Assembly (NCBI GenBank): GCA_963989385.1
Contig: OZ022508.1
Span: 54,413,087 to 54,477,086 of the forward strand
Origin: Ctena decussata
Taxonomy: Eukaryota; Mollusca; Bivalvia; Lucinida; Lucinidae
Length of the DNA stretch: 64,000 nt
Direction of reading: 5' to 3'
Both the position numbers and the translations under genes were made by a program. Of this stretch, positions 34,901 to 44,744 are shown piece by piece (the first letter of the stretch is position 1; each line of letters starts with the position of its first letter). Below the pieces are notes generated by a model, which worked only from the letters and a program-made list of their open reading frames with translations, made no database searches and had not been told where the DNA came from.

Positions 34901-36782
34901 GTCGCCACTTTTTCTTGGTTTCTACTGATCCAATCCTTTTCAAACTTGCAGGTAATGAGGAAATGCATAATATCTTAAACAAGTTCAAATTTTGGCCAGA
35001 TCAGGCCAACCACTACGAAGTTAGCTGCCCTTGACAGCTCTGTCTATTGTGCTCTTGATCGGATACTTTTTAAACTTGCATATATTAAATGAGGGCATAC
35101 ATAATGTTTTGGATGAGTTTAATTTTCAGCCTGATTGGACCACTGACTGTGGAGTAGCTGCCCTTGTGCATCTTAAATATCCCTATAGGTTTACAATGTC
35201 TCTCAGGTGAGCAATTGTTGCCCTTTGGGCTACTTGTGAAATAACTTGACACAAATGTAGGGTATGACAATATCTCAAGCAAGTTCGACTTTCAGGATGC
35301 TGTGCCCAAGGTCAAGGTCACTGTGGCTATTTTTAGAAAAACTTTGTCATCACTCTTGCACCTACATTTCTCAACGGATTCTAAAATAAATTCACACAAA
35401 TGTAGGGCATGACAATATCTCGAGCAAGTTTGACTTTCATGGTGCTGCAATCAAGGATTTTGATTAGATCCTTATCATACTTGCAGGTAATGATGACATA
35501 CATAAGAGCTTGGATGAGTTTGAAATTTGGCTGGATTCGAGCACAGACTATGGAGTTAGCTGCCCTTGAGCGTTTGAAAAAAATCCCATAGTCTTATAAT
35601 GGAGAAAACAACGTCATCACATTTTCATTTTTCATCGGATCCTCTTCATACTTGCAGATAATGAGGATATGCATAAAAGCTTGGATTAGTTAGCATTTCG
35701 GCTAGATCCCACCTTTGACTATGGAGTACCTGCCCTGAGCATCCAAAAAATCAACGTCGCCACTTTTTCTTGGTTTCTACTGATCCGATCCTTTTCAAAC
35801 TTGCAGGTAATGAGGAAATGCATAATATCTTAAACAAGTTCAAATTTTGGCCAGATCAGGCCAACCACTACGAAGTTAGCTGCCCTTGACAGCTCTGTCT
35901 ATTGTGCTCTTGATCGGATGCTTTTTAAACTAGCATATATTAAATGAGGGCATACATAATGTTTTGGATGAGTTTAATTTTCAGCCTGATTGGACCACTG
36001 ACTGTGGAGTTAGCTGCCCTTGAGCATCTTCAATATCCCTATAGGTTTACAATGTCTCTCAGGTGAGCAATTGTTGCCCTTTGGGCTACTTGTTTTGTAT
36101 TTTTTATCTTTGTCTTGCTTTTTTAATCTTTTTTATTATTAATTTATATTTTGTTTAATTGTTTGTTTATTTTCCTTTATCTATATGGCACCTCCTTTAT
36201 GGCTCAAAGGTTTTTTTCTAGTTTTATGTACCATTTCATATGTAGAATAATAACGTTCATTGAATATTCATCATTGACTAACCAGTTTCAGTGATCCTTA
36301 TAAAGAAGTAGTTTTCCTTCAGATATGAACGAGTGACCATCCGGCGAGGTATCATAACTGCTAGGGACATGGCGCACCGCGCAGACCCTGACAGACTAGA
36401 CCCTGCACGGTTACCTTACTTATTCCCAAGATATTTGGGTTCGAATGAAAGGGGACCTTAAGACATGCGCGTATATCAGATCCTGATATCAGGCTGCCCT
36501 TGAATTTTAGCTATCTCAAGATTTATCAATTGTATATGCGAAAAGAAAAGACTCTGATCAGGCTGCTCGAATGCGCACGCTGGTCTGAGACTTGCCTGGT
36601 CGCACAAACCTTTAGGTGCCGTTTTATGCAACGCCAATCATTTCAGGTACAATATCATCTTTATTTCAGGCACAGTAGGAGACTGGAAGAATCATTTCAC
36701 AGTGGAGGAGAATGAACAGTTTGATAAACTTCTGGCGAGCGAGTTCTGTGACAGTGACTTAAAATTTACATATTCATTATGA
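22774..36782 (+). CDS. SULT: SULT-B: cytosolic sulfotransferase, six coding exons, 317 aa
   Basis: Join 22774-22960, 23439-23532, 24467-24711, 29463-29563, 32352-32565 and 36670-36782 (954 nt with stop). It should be a cytosolic PAPS-dependent sulfotransferase like SULT-A, to which it is very similar throughout. The canonical loop TFPKAGTHW (58-66) is intact, with His111, Arg133 and Ser141 (RNSKDLATS), YRKGTVGDWK at 278-287 and KNHFTVEENE at 287-296. The tail ends DSDLKFTYSL. The coding blocks have the same lengths and phases as A and C except the last. The gene spans 14 kb, twice the length of A, because introns 3, 4 and 5 hold large mobile elements. No frameshift or stop is seen, so it looks functional. 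The substrate is unknown. Confidence 0.93.
23439..23532 (+). CDS. SULT: SULT-B exon 2, residues 63-94
   Basis: TTACAG|GAACTC to TTCAT|GTAAGT. It encodes GTHWIWEIVSMVTKGQAEYA, the same residues as SULT-A in this stretch. Confidence 0.92.
24299..24383. mobile_element. CRE-rich hairpin MITE, copy b (SULT-B intron 2)
   Basis: A short copy: left GCCAGAAGCACATGACATCA, right CGACGCCTTGTGTCCGCTGGG, with ATGACGTC and CGACGTCAT words between. It ends about 84 bp before exon 3. Confidence 0.65.
24467..24711 (+). CDS. SULT: SULT-B exon 3, residues 94-176, catalytic exon
   Basis: CTGTAG|ACCC to ATTT|GTAAGT. It encodes PRILNSHFSVDCLPQQIF (His111) and VYRNSKDLATSYYYHGKGFS (Arg133, Ser141), then WMFGEVQPFETFSEFLPYL. 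Confidence 0.93.
24765..24975. repeat. GAAGCAACTC-family dispersed hairpin repeat (SULT-B intron 3)
   Basis: A hairpin AAGAATTTGCTCCCTTAGAA followed by GCAAATTCTTTCCTTTAAGA sits in the middle. It is flanked by TTTCATTTCTGTC on the left and CACAAAAATGGCTTCCCTTT on the right. The same arrangement recurs at 25425, 47509 and 63775 and in pieces elsewhere. Confidence 0.65.
25045..28190. mobile_element. Foldback element with GAAAAGACG subrepeats, 3.1 kb, interrupted (SULT-B intron 3)
   Basis: The ends TATGGTGGCTGGTTTGTGCC and GGCACAAACCAGCCACCATA are perfect inverses. AAAAA lies on both sides, too simple to prove a target duplication. The arms (about 25079-25395, 26510-26600 and 27789-28160) are arrays of CGTCTTTTCGCATGGCGTTA or its complement, in both orientations. 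The centre holds unrelated DNA and one dispersed hairpin repeat (about 25425-25590). A 1188-bp transposon has inserted into the right arm at 26601-27788. Galileo/FB elements have this architecture of long, internally repetitive arms; the family here is not one I recognise. Confidence 0.75.
26601..27788 (-). mobile_element. GAGACGTTCTC TIR transposon, 1.19 kb, copy 2, nested
   Basis: The ends are GAGACGTTCTCAGTTAAGCT and AGCTTAACTGAGAATGTCTC. AATA flanks both sides (26597-26600 and 27789-27792), a clear 4-bp target duplication. It is the inverted copy of 20350-21535. It sits inside a foldback arm: the GAAAAGACG repeat resumes at once on the other side. Confidence 0.87.
28564..29055. repeat. 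Palindromic element, about 490 bp (SULT-B intron 3)
   Basis: TACAGTCAGTTGCC at the left pairs with GGCCACTGACTGTA at the right. Inside, GAATTCCCATTGACTTACAT pairs with ATGCAAGTCAATGGGAATTC. The centre near 28790-28830 is TGGCGACGTCGCCA plus flanks. Non-coding. Confidence 0.7.
29108..29334. repeat. Near-perfect palindrome, about 225 bp (SULT-B intron 3)
   Basis: Arms of about 110 bp. The inner 60 bp (GGCTGAATTTCTATGAAGGA outward, CCTCCAGAGCAAGTTTCATA returning) match almost without error around GAAAAAGAC at the centre. It ends about 130 bp before exon 4. The high arm identity implies a young copy or ongoing gene conversion. Confidence 0.8.
29463..29563 (+). CDS. SULT: SULT-B exon 4, residues 176-209
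   Basis: GTTTCAG|ATTC to TTACAG|GTAAGA. It encodes YSYTSVFRYFKAMERFSREN and LNLHFEDMLQ. It is separated from exon 3 by 4.75 kb of mostly mobile DNA. Confidence 0.92.
29620..31056. mobile_element. Mariner-like non-autonomous element, 1.44 kb (SULT-B intron 4)
   Basis: The ends CGAGGGATGATCA and TGATCATCCCTCG are flanked by TA (29618-29619 and 31057-31058). The inverted similarity runs more than 200 bp inward: CCTGGAAAAGAGCTGTATTC with its inverse, and CACGCGCTACCAACGTAACG with CGTTACATTGGTGGCGCGTG type. TACGAGGG ends with a TA duplication are typical of Tc1/mariner elements. No transposase frame survives. Confidence 0.78.
31680..31722. repeat. Short GACGCC/GACGCG hexanucleotide array
   Basis: About seven units of GACGCC or GACGCG. 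In the + frame they would read as alternating Asp-Ala, but the surrounding frame has no other protein-like features. It is most likely a CpG-rich simple repeat in SULT-B intron 4. Confidence 0.8.
32352..32565 (+). CDS. SULT: SULT-B exon 5, residues 210-280
   Basis: AATTCAG|AACCC to AAAAG|GTATTT. It encodes NPADAVRHVAKFLNRDLSER, CSFKNLKEAEEK and a charged segment before YRKG. Nearly identical to SULT-A exon 5. Confidence 0.92.
32625..36093 (+). mobile_element. Helentron/HINE-like composite element, 3.5 kb (SULT-B intron 5)
   Basis: It opens with an AGCTCACCTGAG...CTCAGAGGTGAGCT hairpin and a GTGCGTGGGTGG spacer. It ends TCTCAGGTGAGCAATTGTTG then CCCTTTGGGCTACTTGT, a hairpin close to the 3' end. 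The same 3' end also occurs at about 35203-35230, so 34694-35230 and 35457-36093 are duplicate halves. A central 145-bp tandem array is present. A 5' inverted repeat, a central microsatellite-like array and a 3' hairpin are known for molluscan Helentron-derived (pearl/HINE) elements. No Rep/Helicase frame is seen. Confidence 0.65.
33240..34690 (+). repeat. 145-bp tandem array, about ten units
   Basis: The word TCAAGGTCA falls at 33382, 33527, 33672, 33817, 33962, 34106, 34251 and 34396, a spacing of 145 bp (once 144). A variant TCAAAGTCA is at 34541 and a truncated last unit at 34686. Each unit also has CACACAAATGTAGGGCATGA and TTTTTAGAAAAACTTTGTCA. A further lone unit is at about 35312. The frame is open through several units, but only as a by-product of the repeat. 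Confidence 0.92.
36670..36782 (+). CDS. SULT: SULT-B exon 6, residues 281-317 and stop
   Basis: TTTCAG|GCACAG to the TGA at 36780-36782. It encodes TVGDWKNHFTVEENEQFDKL and a tail ending FTYSL. The Ser-Leu end, shared with SULT-C, is the likely ancestral C-terminus that SULT-A lost. Confidence 0.92.
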
Positions 36783-37090
36783 GACTGTGCTAATTTGTTT
36801 TGTGAAACATAAGGAATTCAATGTAGACAATGGGGGATAATGTTTACAAAAGGGAGCAATTTAATTGCATTCCTTTACATTTTTTTTTTTTTTTGCTAGG
36901 AGAGGCAACTGAATTGTTTTCGTTATGATATGCTGCACGGAAATGTGTTTGAAAATATGTTTTGTCACGATAAATAGATTATTATTTCTCCTTTTTAAAT
37001 TTTTTATGCTCATTGAGCTATGCATTAATTTCAGTCCACAACTTCTCAATTCTAACGGCCCTTTGATGGAACCGGAGAAGGCATTCACTT
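36783..37090. other. SULT-B 3' flank
   Basis: Holds the SULT-B 3' UTR and flank, with a T-rich run at 36880-36895. No convincing AATAAA lies within 150 bp of the stop, so the polyadenylation site is unclear. Confidence 0.4.
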
Positions 37091-37208
37091 CCCAGCGGAC
37101 ACATGACGTCGAAATAACGTCTTGCTGATGTCGATGCGACGTCCTGACGTCGCATCGACGTCAGTACGACGTTATTTCGACGTCATGTGTCTGACGTCAT
37201 GTATTGGG
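37091..37208. mobile_element. CRE-rich hairpin MITE, copy c
   Basis: CCCAGCGGACACATGACGTC on the left and GACGTCATGTGTCTGACGTC near the right end. The arms pair through GATGCGACGTC/GACGTCGCATC. It lies about 310 bp after the SULT-B stop. Confidence 0.8.
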
Positions 37209-37734
37209 TTTGGGCAAGGACTCTGTCACTTTTCAATCAGAAAATATCGAAATTAAAATGGTGGCATAATCTGCATGGACGTAAACTGCAATTTTGTGAC
37301 AGTGTCTAAGTACAAAACTTTGTGGTCTCATTAAGTGTTTTTAGAATAGAAAATTGTGGGCTGCAAAGTTATGCATACTCAACGAGTGTAAAATATGTGA
37401 AAGAGAAATAATAAGCTATTAACATTGACATAAATGAAAACGTACTCACAGCATCTGTTCTGTTCTGTTTCAATTCTCGAGGCAGCGCCGTTTTCCGTGC
37501 TGTGTATCGAAACGAAAAAAAAAGTGATTCCACACCCTGTTAATTGCATATATATTCCTTACCTGCATTGGATTGTTTCTTTTGCAAAATATTTACTTTC
37601 CTGAACTATGTTGATTAAGGTGGCGGAGATGAATGATTCAGTAATGATTCCCTTTCTCTACGCTTATCACAATCAGTTTTGCCATATAAACAGTATCCTT
37701 GTCTGTTGCAAATACTCGAAAGCCTTACACGTGT
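37209..37734. other. Intergenic, nothing recognised
   Basis: AT-rich sequence with no exon, tRNA or clear repeat that I can identify. Confidence 0.4.
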
Positions 37735-37975
37735 GAGCCGCGACACCACAAAACAATCAGTGGCATGTGCGCCCAGCAAAGATTCAGATCAGCCTAGGCT
37801 TCCGCCTAGCCTGATGCAAGTCTTTGCTGTACGCTTAAAGAATAGCTAGGGGTGTAAGCTACTTATACCACCATTGCGACAGCGAAGACTCTGGTCAGAC
37901 TGGGCCGATACCCAGGCTGGTCTGAGTCCTCGCTTGGCACACATTCCACTCTGATGGGTTTGTCGCGTCGCGGCT
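37735..37975. mobile_element. 236-bp palindromic MITE, copy E
   Basis: Starts GAGCCGCGACACCACAAAAC and ends GTTTGTCGCGTCGCGGCTC. The core is diverged (CAGCCTAGGCTTCCGCCTAG). The flanks GTGT and ATGT are near matches. Confidence 0.83.
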
Positions 37976-38109
37976 CATGTATTCATTTTCGTTCATTACC
38001 ATCCTTGACATGTACTTATCCTTTTGTTCAACTTGAGGTAAAAGTATTAATAAATAAGAGTCTGTCATGAATACATTCCTAGCGCTCCTAAGGCTGTCAA
38101 GCACCAAAA

Positions 38110-38480
38110 ATCAGACGACAAATTTTACGTCTGCGAAATTAAAAAAAAAATAAAGAGTTTCGTCCAAGGGATATCATATTGAAAGATCAAAGACAACGTG
38201 TAGATATTAAACCGTGCAAATCCAGATGAGGTGGCTCTGACGTCATAAGCCGCCTCATCTGGATCTACGCTGTGTGCAAATTCAACGATTTTCATTTTTC
38301 GTGCTGTAAGTGTTAAATCGTGTAGACCCAGAGAGAACCAGGCGTCTGAGCAGAGCCTTCACTGTCTGCATTAAATACAGGATTATCTGAGAAAAAAGTC
38401 AAACCAAATACCCCTTACTTGAAAATAAACCTGTCCGAACTGTAGGTAGAAGAGTCCACTAGGTTCAAATGGGTTAATAA
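38110..38480. repeat. Dispersed repeat with GATGAGGCGGCTC hairpin, copy 1
   Basis: Shared words with 45735-46000 and 46030-46315 include AATTTTACGTCTGCGAAATT, TTTCGTCCAAGGGATATCAT, CCAGAGAGAAC, AGAGCCTTCACTG and GAAGAGTCCACTA. The middle is a hairpin (CCAGATGAGGTGGCT / CCGCCTCATCTGG). Non-coding. Confidence 0.7.
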
Positions 38481-38676
38481 TGTATGTTTAAGGCAATGTC
38501 AAGAGGATGTGTCGCGCGAAAGATCTAGGTACCCAACTCAAAGGTCAAGGTCATAGAGACTAAAGAACAAAAGTGTCTTGCTTTATGATTCTGGCAAACA
38601 GAATGTCGTGGCTTGCCTGTAGCTTTATCATTTGTGTGTAGATTTTAAAACAATTGGAAACAAAAATTAGTCATAT

Positions 38677-38914
38677 GAGCTGCGACACGAGAAAACCAAC
38701 AAAATGGCATGTGCGGACAACGAAGACTCAGATCAGCCTGGGCATCCGCCTAGTCTGATCAGACTCTTCGCTGTCCGCATGGAGGTAGTTTAGACCTTTC
38801 GCTATAAATTAGGCGCACAGCGAAGACTCTGATCAGACTCGGCGGATGCCCAGGCTGATCTGAGTCTTCGCTGGTCGCACATTCCACTTTGTTGGTTTTC
38901 TCGTGTCGCTGATC
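38677..38914. mobile_element. 236-bp palindromic MITE, copy F
   Basis: Starts GAGCTGCGACACGAGAAAAC and ends GTTTTCTCGTGTCGCTGATC. The core GCATCCGCCTAGTCTGATCA matches the family. ATAT on both sides is a 4-bp target duplication. Confidence 0.87.
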
Positions 38915-38993
38915 ATATCAAGATAATCCCGAATTCAGGTAAATGACAATGTGTTTATTTTGATTGATGGTATCGAAGTGAGGTTTGTTGTTT

Positions 38994-40039
38994 CTGTCAG
39001 AGAGTGGTTTTTCCCCCTTTCCCCCCGGAAAAATGGCTATAGGAAGGACGGCTATATAGTGGATTGTCCGGACCTCATAGAGCCACTTTTCCCCCATAGT
39101 AGTTTTTCCCCCACCGGGAAATTGGCTATTAGCGAACTTGGTATGGTTATTGGTATTTTGCGGACCGGAACGGAATGTAACAGACACATTCTACGAATTA
39201 ATCGCATAAGAAATGTGTAGGTACTTCAATGGAGGTAATAAACGTGATTAATTCCAAAAAATCAATATGCAAATTTTGCAACCATATTTTTATAATAATC
39301 AATAATTACTAATTTGAGGAACGAAAATGAGGTGATTTCTTCTCATCGCAGAATTTTTATACGTAAACATACGCATGTAAGCTACAGGAAGAGGTACGAA
39401 TGGGTGCTTTGTCTAGTCATGTTTGATTTAGTAGGGAGTCATTACATTGAAAACCATAATCGGACATGTGTCCCAATGGGAGTCGAGCCCACGACTTCTG
39501 CATGAAAGGCGAACACTAGTCCAGGCACTCTGCTGCACGCACGCACAGATGAACGCTTGTACAAACACAAAATTAAACAAATTTATGCACACAACCACGT
39601 ACACTCATATCCTTTTTTGACTAACACGGAAAAGCAAAATGCTACCTGTTTTCCCCCAAAACAAGATAAGACAGACTGATGGAAACATGCAGGTGGTTCT
39701 AGCATATATTATCCATCAATTTTTTACGGACAGGTACTCATATTTCTGCTTCAGTTATGAACCGCATTATTATAATTGGAGAAGGAGCAAATTCCAATAT
39801 GTAGCGTGTTTTCTCGCAATCATATTACCAGGGGGAAAATCCATTATGGAGGGGAAAAACGGCTATGCAAAAACACCTATAGTAGATTTTCCCCGGGGAA
39901 AATTGGCTATATAGTCATATTTCCGGGGGGAAATTCTACTATATAGCCATTTTTCCGGTGGGAAATTCTACTATGGAAAAATCATAGTCATTTTTCCGGG
40001 GGGAAAAACTACTAGGGGGGAAAAGCTACTCTCTGACAG
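38994..40039. mobile_element. TIR element with CCCCC/GGGGG-tract ends, 1.05 kb
   Basis: Left end CTGTCAGAGAGTGGTTTTTC followed by C-runs; right end G-runs then AAAAGCTACTCTCTGACAG, the near inverse. Modules such as TATATAGCCATTTTTCCGG, or their inverse, recur several times near both ends (39020-39130 and 39828-40010). The interior has no transposase-like frame. Non-autonomous. Confidence 0.72.
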
Positions 40040-41505
40040 TTTCGCTTCCTACCCCAAACTATCCGACATCACACGAAAATTGATGGGTTATACTAACTCG
40101 TAGCTATAAATAGCAAACTCGTGCGAATGACAAAGCTAACTTTGGTCAAGATTAAACGGAATCGCTGCAGAAGGAGTTGGTCAACTGAACAAAAACTATG
40201 TCTAACATGTAAAACGAAAGTGATGAGGTTTATGTTGACAATCTTGGCGTCAGAATCTATCTGTTTATAGCTCCTTCTAAGTCACAGGATTTTTAGCACC
40301 ATTTATTCAAAACTTTTCACTGTATATACATATAACATGTATAAGTCTTCAAAATAAGTTTAGTACTTTTTCGTTGCATATAGATAAGTCTTCAAAATAA
40401 AAGAAATCTTGCAAGACGAGGTAGTCCAGACACAAAATCTACAAATTAAAGTACTACTGTATATTGATATTATTTTCTCCTTATTTCTACAGTACAAAAG
40501 CTGTAGAAAAACAAATCACTGTATCTCTAACCTATAAAATTACTCAAATGCAGCGTCAAGATTTCCAGCGTTCAATTTTTGCAAGAATACTCTTATTTTG
40601 GAGAAATATCTATTTGTTCTATTAACAAGAGCGATTTAGTCTTATAACAATAATAATGGTGCTACATAGAGAGAAAAAAACGATAAATCGATTCACATTT
40701 CTGTAATTTTTAAAGATATACTCCCTTTATAATAATAACAAAAATGATTTGATGAAATATTTCATGCAATACCTCCGACATGGTCTAACTATACATTTAA
40801 ATTAGAGTTTAGATAATAATATTTGATAAAAGTGACTTTAAACAAAAAATAAGATGAATTTTTATACAATAGCGGACCGCGGTTGAAATCGCATTATTGG
40901 ACAAAAGTAATTTATTCATACATCACAATCACGTGCACGAATAAGAAAAATACCTCTACCTGATCACATGACACACGTGGTCAAAATCGATATTCTTACA
41001 GGCCGTGAGGAAATAGGTAATTTGCATTTTAATTTGAAGATTATTTTTCATTCCACATTTATCGAATAAATACGCATTTTCTCAAAACTTTTACGTTTAA
41101 TTATGAGACTATTACATAACGAAATTTCTAACGAAATTTTGTTAAATATTTGTTTCTGAAAACATGAAATAAACGAGGGAGACAATCTTTAAATGCTAAC
41201 CTTGTTGAATATTTCAATAAGCAGCAGGCTGTAATTAATGAAATATGAACCGCTGATGCCTAAAGGATACTCGGAGTGACTTTTTCTGCTTCTTTTTTTT
41301 CTTTCCTTTTTTTTCAAGAAGGGGGCGGATGGACGGGGTGGAGCTAGATGTTGCGGCGTCCTTTTTTTCTTCTCTGCGATTGTCATTTAACTTCGCATAG
41401 AGGGGTCATAATATTATAATCGGAGGTACTTTTCTTTAAAAATAATGACCGGGGGTCGTTATTCTATAGGGATCACAATTTTTCGCGAGGGACCGCAGTT
41501 TGTTG
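40040..41505. other. AT-rich intergenic stretch
   Basis: No gene or clear repeat boundary is seen on either strand. A poly-T/GAAGAAA-rich stretch lies at 41280-41390. Confidence 0.45.
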
Positions 41506-41565
41506 CAGTGAAAAAATATAAATCGTATCAGTTACTAGTGAAATGATACGATATTTTTCACTGTA
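41506..41565. repeat. Short hairpin, 60 bp
   Basis: GCAGTGAAAAAATATAAATC and TATTTTTCACTGTAG pair, with inner arms CGTATCA and TGATACG. Confidence 0.6.
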
Positions 41566-41920
41566 GACAATATCAGTTTTATTTGTTCTAGATATGCATT
41601 GGATTCACTGCTAAGCGTAAAATAAACAGATTTATGTGTTCGTAGTTCGTACGTGATTGTATGTATATATCATGCAGAAACCAGATAGTTTCAATCTTCT
41701 TTATTTCCCGAATAATATATCATATGAGCATGTACACCCTGTCCAACTCTGAAGCCGGCAAAACGGTCGAAACGCCGGTTAAACGTGTTTGTAACGCCGG
41801 TAAATGGCCGATTCGCTCCAAATCTGCAATGGCGGCGCCCATACCCGGTAAGTAAATTCTTGTTTCTGTGGCATTTTATACATGTTTGCAGTAAAGGAAA
41901 TTGTGCCTTCGGTGGAAAAT

Positions 41921-42015
41921 AAACTTATTTTACCAGATCTGTTTGAATGAAAAGCAATTTCTGTCTGATTTCTCCAAACATTAAATCCGAAATTGGTAAA
42001 CAAGGTTCGGCCATA
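41921..42015. repeat. 95-bp direct repeat, left copy
   Basis: Identical or nearly identical to 45408-45502 (starts AAACTTATTTTACCAGATCT, ends AAGGTTCGGCCATA). The pair brackets the 42.0-45.4 kb block. Confidence 0.9.
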
Positions 42016-42172
42016 GCCGTTCAGCAGATGTGTCCCCAAACAGTTCGTACTTTTGAAAATACGGAGAAAATATAACATACAAGCTGCTTGCAATGACTTT
42101 TAGATAACACTTTTGAACACGTTTATTGATTACAAGTTTAGCTTTTGAAAAAGCTTGAGAGGAATCCCTTAT

Positions 42173-44473
42173 GCCCCAGTCACACACACATATACGGATT
42201 CTGCGGATGCTACGGATGGCCCGTCCATATCTATTAGTATCTATCCATTTAATCCGTGATGGATCCGTATCGCATCCGCAGAGTCCGTTACTGTTCGTAT
42301 CATATCCGCAAGGTCCGCAGGATCCGCGTCAGATTTTGAAAAGATTCAAAATTCGGGCGCGGATGAGTAAACCGTAAAAGTCCGTAACTGAACGCATTTA
42401 TCTGCATCTATCCGTATCTAATCCGTGTCTCATCCGTATCTATTCCGTATCTTATCCGTAACTGAACCCATCATTCCGCAGTCCCAAGTTGAAGACTGAT
42501 ACGGTTTCATACGGATGTTTACCTTTAGTTACGGAAGTTATGGGTCATGTCAGGGTCATTGATGAGGCTCTAGTAATCGTAACCTCGAAGTATGGCCCAT
42601 GCTCCTTCTCTCGAATGTGTTTAGTGTTCTGTGCTCATGAAAGATTAGATTTTTATCTAAATTTGTATACCTGGATCCAAACTATAAATTGGGTAAAGGT
42701 AAAGGTTTCCTATAGCCTAATGACCGTAGGGGGCGGTGGCTTGGGAGAGGAGGAGGATGGGGGTAGGTGGTTAGGGTCAATGTATCTTGGGCATAGCATA
42801 TGAAAGGCGAAGCCCATCTCTCTCCTTTTGCTGCCTTGTCCTTCCCTGATTTGAAAAAGTACCCATTTACTGCTTGGTTGACATAGATATTCAGTCGGCA
42901 GTTGATAAAGTAGATACTATTCTAATCCTTCAAGAACACTGCACGCATTCGAAGGAAGGTACATGGACCATACTTCGAGAATTCGGCTACTCAAGCCGCT
43001 TCAGTGACCCCGATATGATTTGGTCACGAAAACCAGAGAAAGCATGATGTAATTTCTTAATTTTGATAAGGCAGTAAATTCAAAGACTGATTTGTACCAT
43101 AAAAGATCTAAAAGAAAAAAAAGCAATAATCTAGACTATAAATCTAAACCAATCGAAAATTTCTTATTTCTCAGAATATATTCTTTACCTCGAAGGAAAA
43201 TTATATAATTATAATCTGCACTATAGATGACGTACAGGGAGGCGTTTTACGGTCGCCGCACGGCACGACACCAGTGGCACTGAAGTAAAATAAAAATCTA
43301 AAAGAGTTCATTCAAGAGCACAGAACACATTCGAAAGAAGGAACATGGGCCATCTTCGAAGTTTCGGCTACTCAAGCCTGACCAGTAGATATTTATTGCT
43401 TCATTTCACCATTAAACTTTGTCCTATATTGGACAACTAATTGGAATTATTAAAAGCACTACTGTGTCCTATATTGGACAACTAATTCGAATTGATGAAA
43501 GTCAAATAAGGGAAATGATGGCCCTACTTTTGCCATTGACAAGTTCATGAAAAGATGACCCCACTGTTACAAATAAGAAACATAAAATCGCACTATAACT
43601 GCACTATACGTCACTGCCATTGCACCGACCCGGCCTCTCTGTGGTAGTAGTCATTGAGATACATACAGTCTCTGTCTCTTTGCCCCCTACTGGTGTTGTT
43701 GCCGTACAGCCGCCTCTCCAAACCATTCTGTAGGTATCTGTCAGTATTGGAACGCAACCTTTTTGTATTGAAACGGTACTGAAGAAAACAGTCCGTTACA
43801 GTACGCCGAACGAGACCCGTAACTTCCGTAACTAAAGGTAACGATCCGCTTGAAACCGTATCGGTCCTCAACTTGGAGTGGGACTGCGGAATGATAGGTT
43901 CAACAACGGATAAGATACGGAATAGATACGTATGCAACACGGATTAGATACGGATATATGCGGATACATGCGTTTAGTAACGCACCATTACGGTTTACTC
44001 ATCCGCGCCCGAATTTTGAAACTTTTCAAAATTTCAACGCGGATCCTGCGGACCCTGCGGATATGATATGGACAGTTACGGACTCTGCGGATCTGATACG
44101 GATTCATTACGAATAAAACGGATAGATACGGATGGGCCATCCGTAGTATCCGCACAATCCGTATGTGTGTGTGTGACTGGATCATACAAGGAGTAGACAC
44201 AGATGTGGACGTCGCAGTTAATCTTTCCTATTCTTCTATCCGCTAGGCATGCGCAACAGTCCGCATTTGAAGGTATTTATCCACATCTAAAGGTTACAGA
44301 AGGTAACGGAAGGTTAGTAGTTCGTACCTATCCGTATCTATACGCATCTATTGGTAACAATATCCGTAAATGCATTAAATAAAATTAGGCCACGCCCACA
44401 AATTCTGCGGATAAACTGAGGATTTTATCCGCAACTGTCCGCCCTATCCGTAATGTGTGTGTGTGACTGGGGC
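42173..44473. mobile_element. Foldback element with ATCCGTATC subrepeats, 2.3 kb
   Basis: The outer ends GCCCCAGTCACACACACA and TGTGTGTGTGACTGGGGC are perfect inverses. A second right end (TGTGTGTGTGTGACTGG) is at about 44164-44178, so the right arm is partly doubled. The arms are built from short words (ATCCGTATC, GGATCCGC, GATACGGAT), and GAAAAGATTCAAAATTCGGG pairs with CCCGAATTTTGAAACTTTTC. The centre (42550-43550) holds a protein-like fragment in repeated copies. No transposase was recognised. Confidence 0.75.
42850..43047 (+). pseudogene. Unidentified protein-like fragment inside a foldback element
   Basis: The + strand frame after a TGA at 42847 reads 65 residues to the TGA at 43045-43047. 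It includes VDIDIQSAVDKVDTILILQE and REFGYSSRFSDPDMIWSRKP. The composition is protein-like, but I do not recognise the family and there is no start codon or good acceptor. A diverged same-strand copy of the QEHxTHSKEGTW region is at about 43313-43380 and an inverted one at about 42570-42645, so the piece has been duplicated within the element. It may be a captured host exon. Confidence 0.4.
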
Positions 44474-44744
44474 TTTAGCAATGAATCTATATAGGATGCA
44501 AGTGGTTAAGTAGAAAATTGCCAGGAATACAAGTTGATTTTATTGTATTCTTGGACTTTGTTGAAGTTGTAGGTAAGTGGCGAGTTTGACAGCTTTTTCC
44601 TTTTGTCTAGTGATTGCTTGTAGCAGGTGAGTTTCAGTACTACATGTATTAACTTTTGTTAGGTGACCTGTACCGTTTAGTGACAGCTCTTCCTAAGTAA
44701 TTGCATGTATTAGGTGAGATGCTTGTAGTATGAGGACAAATTTT

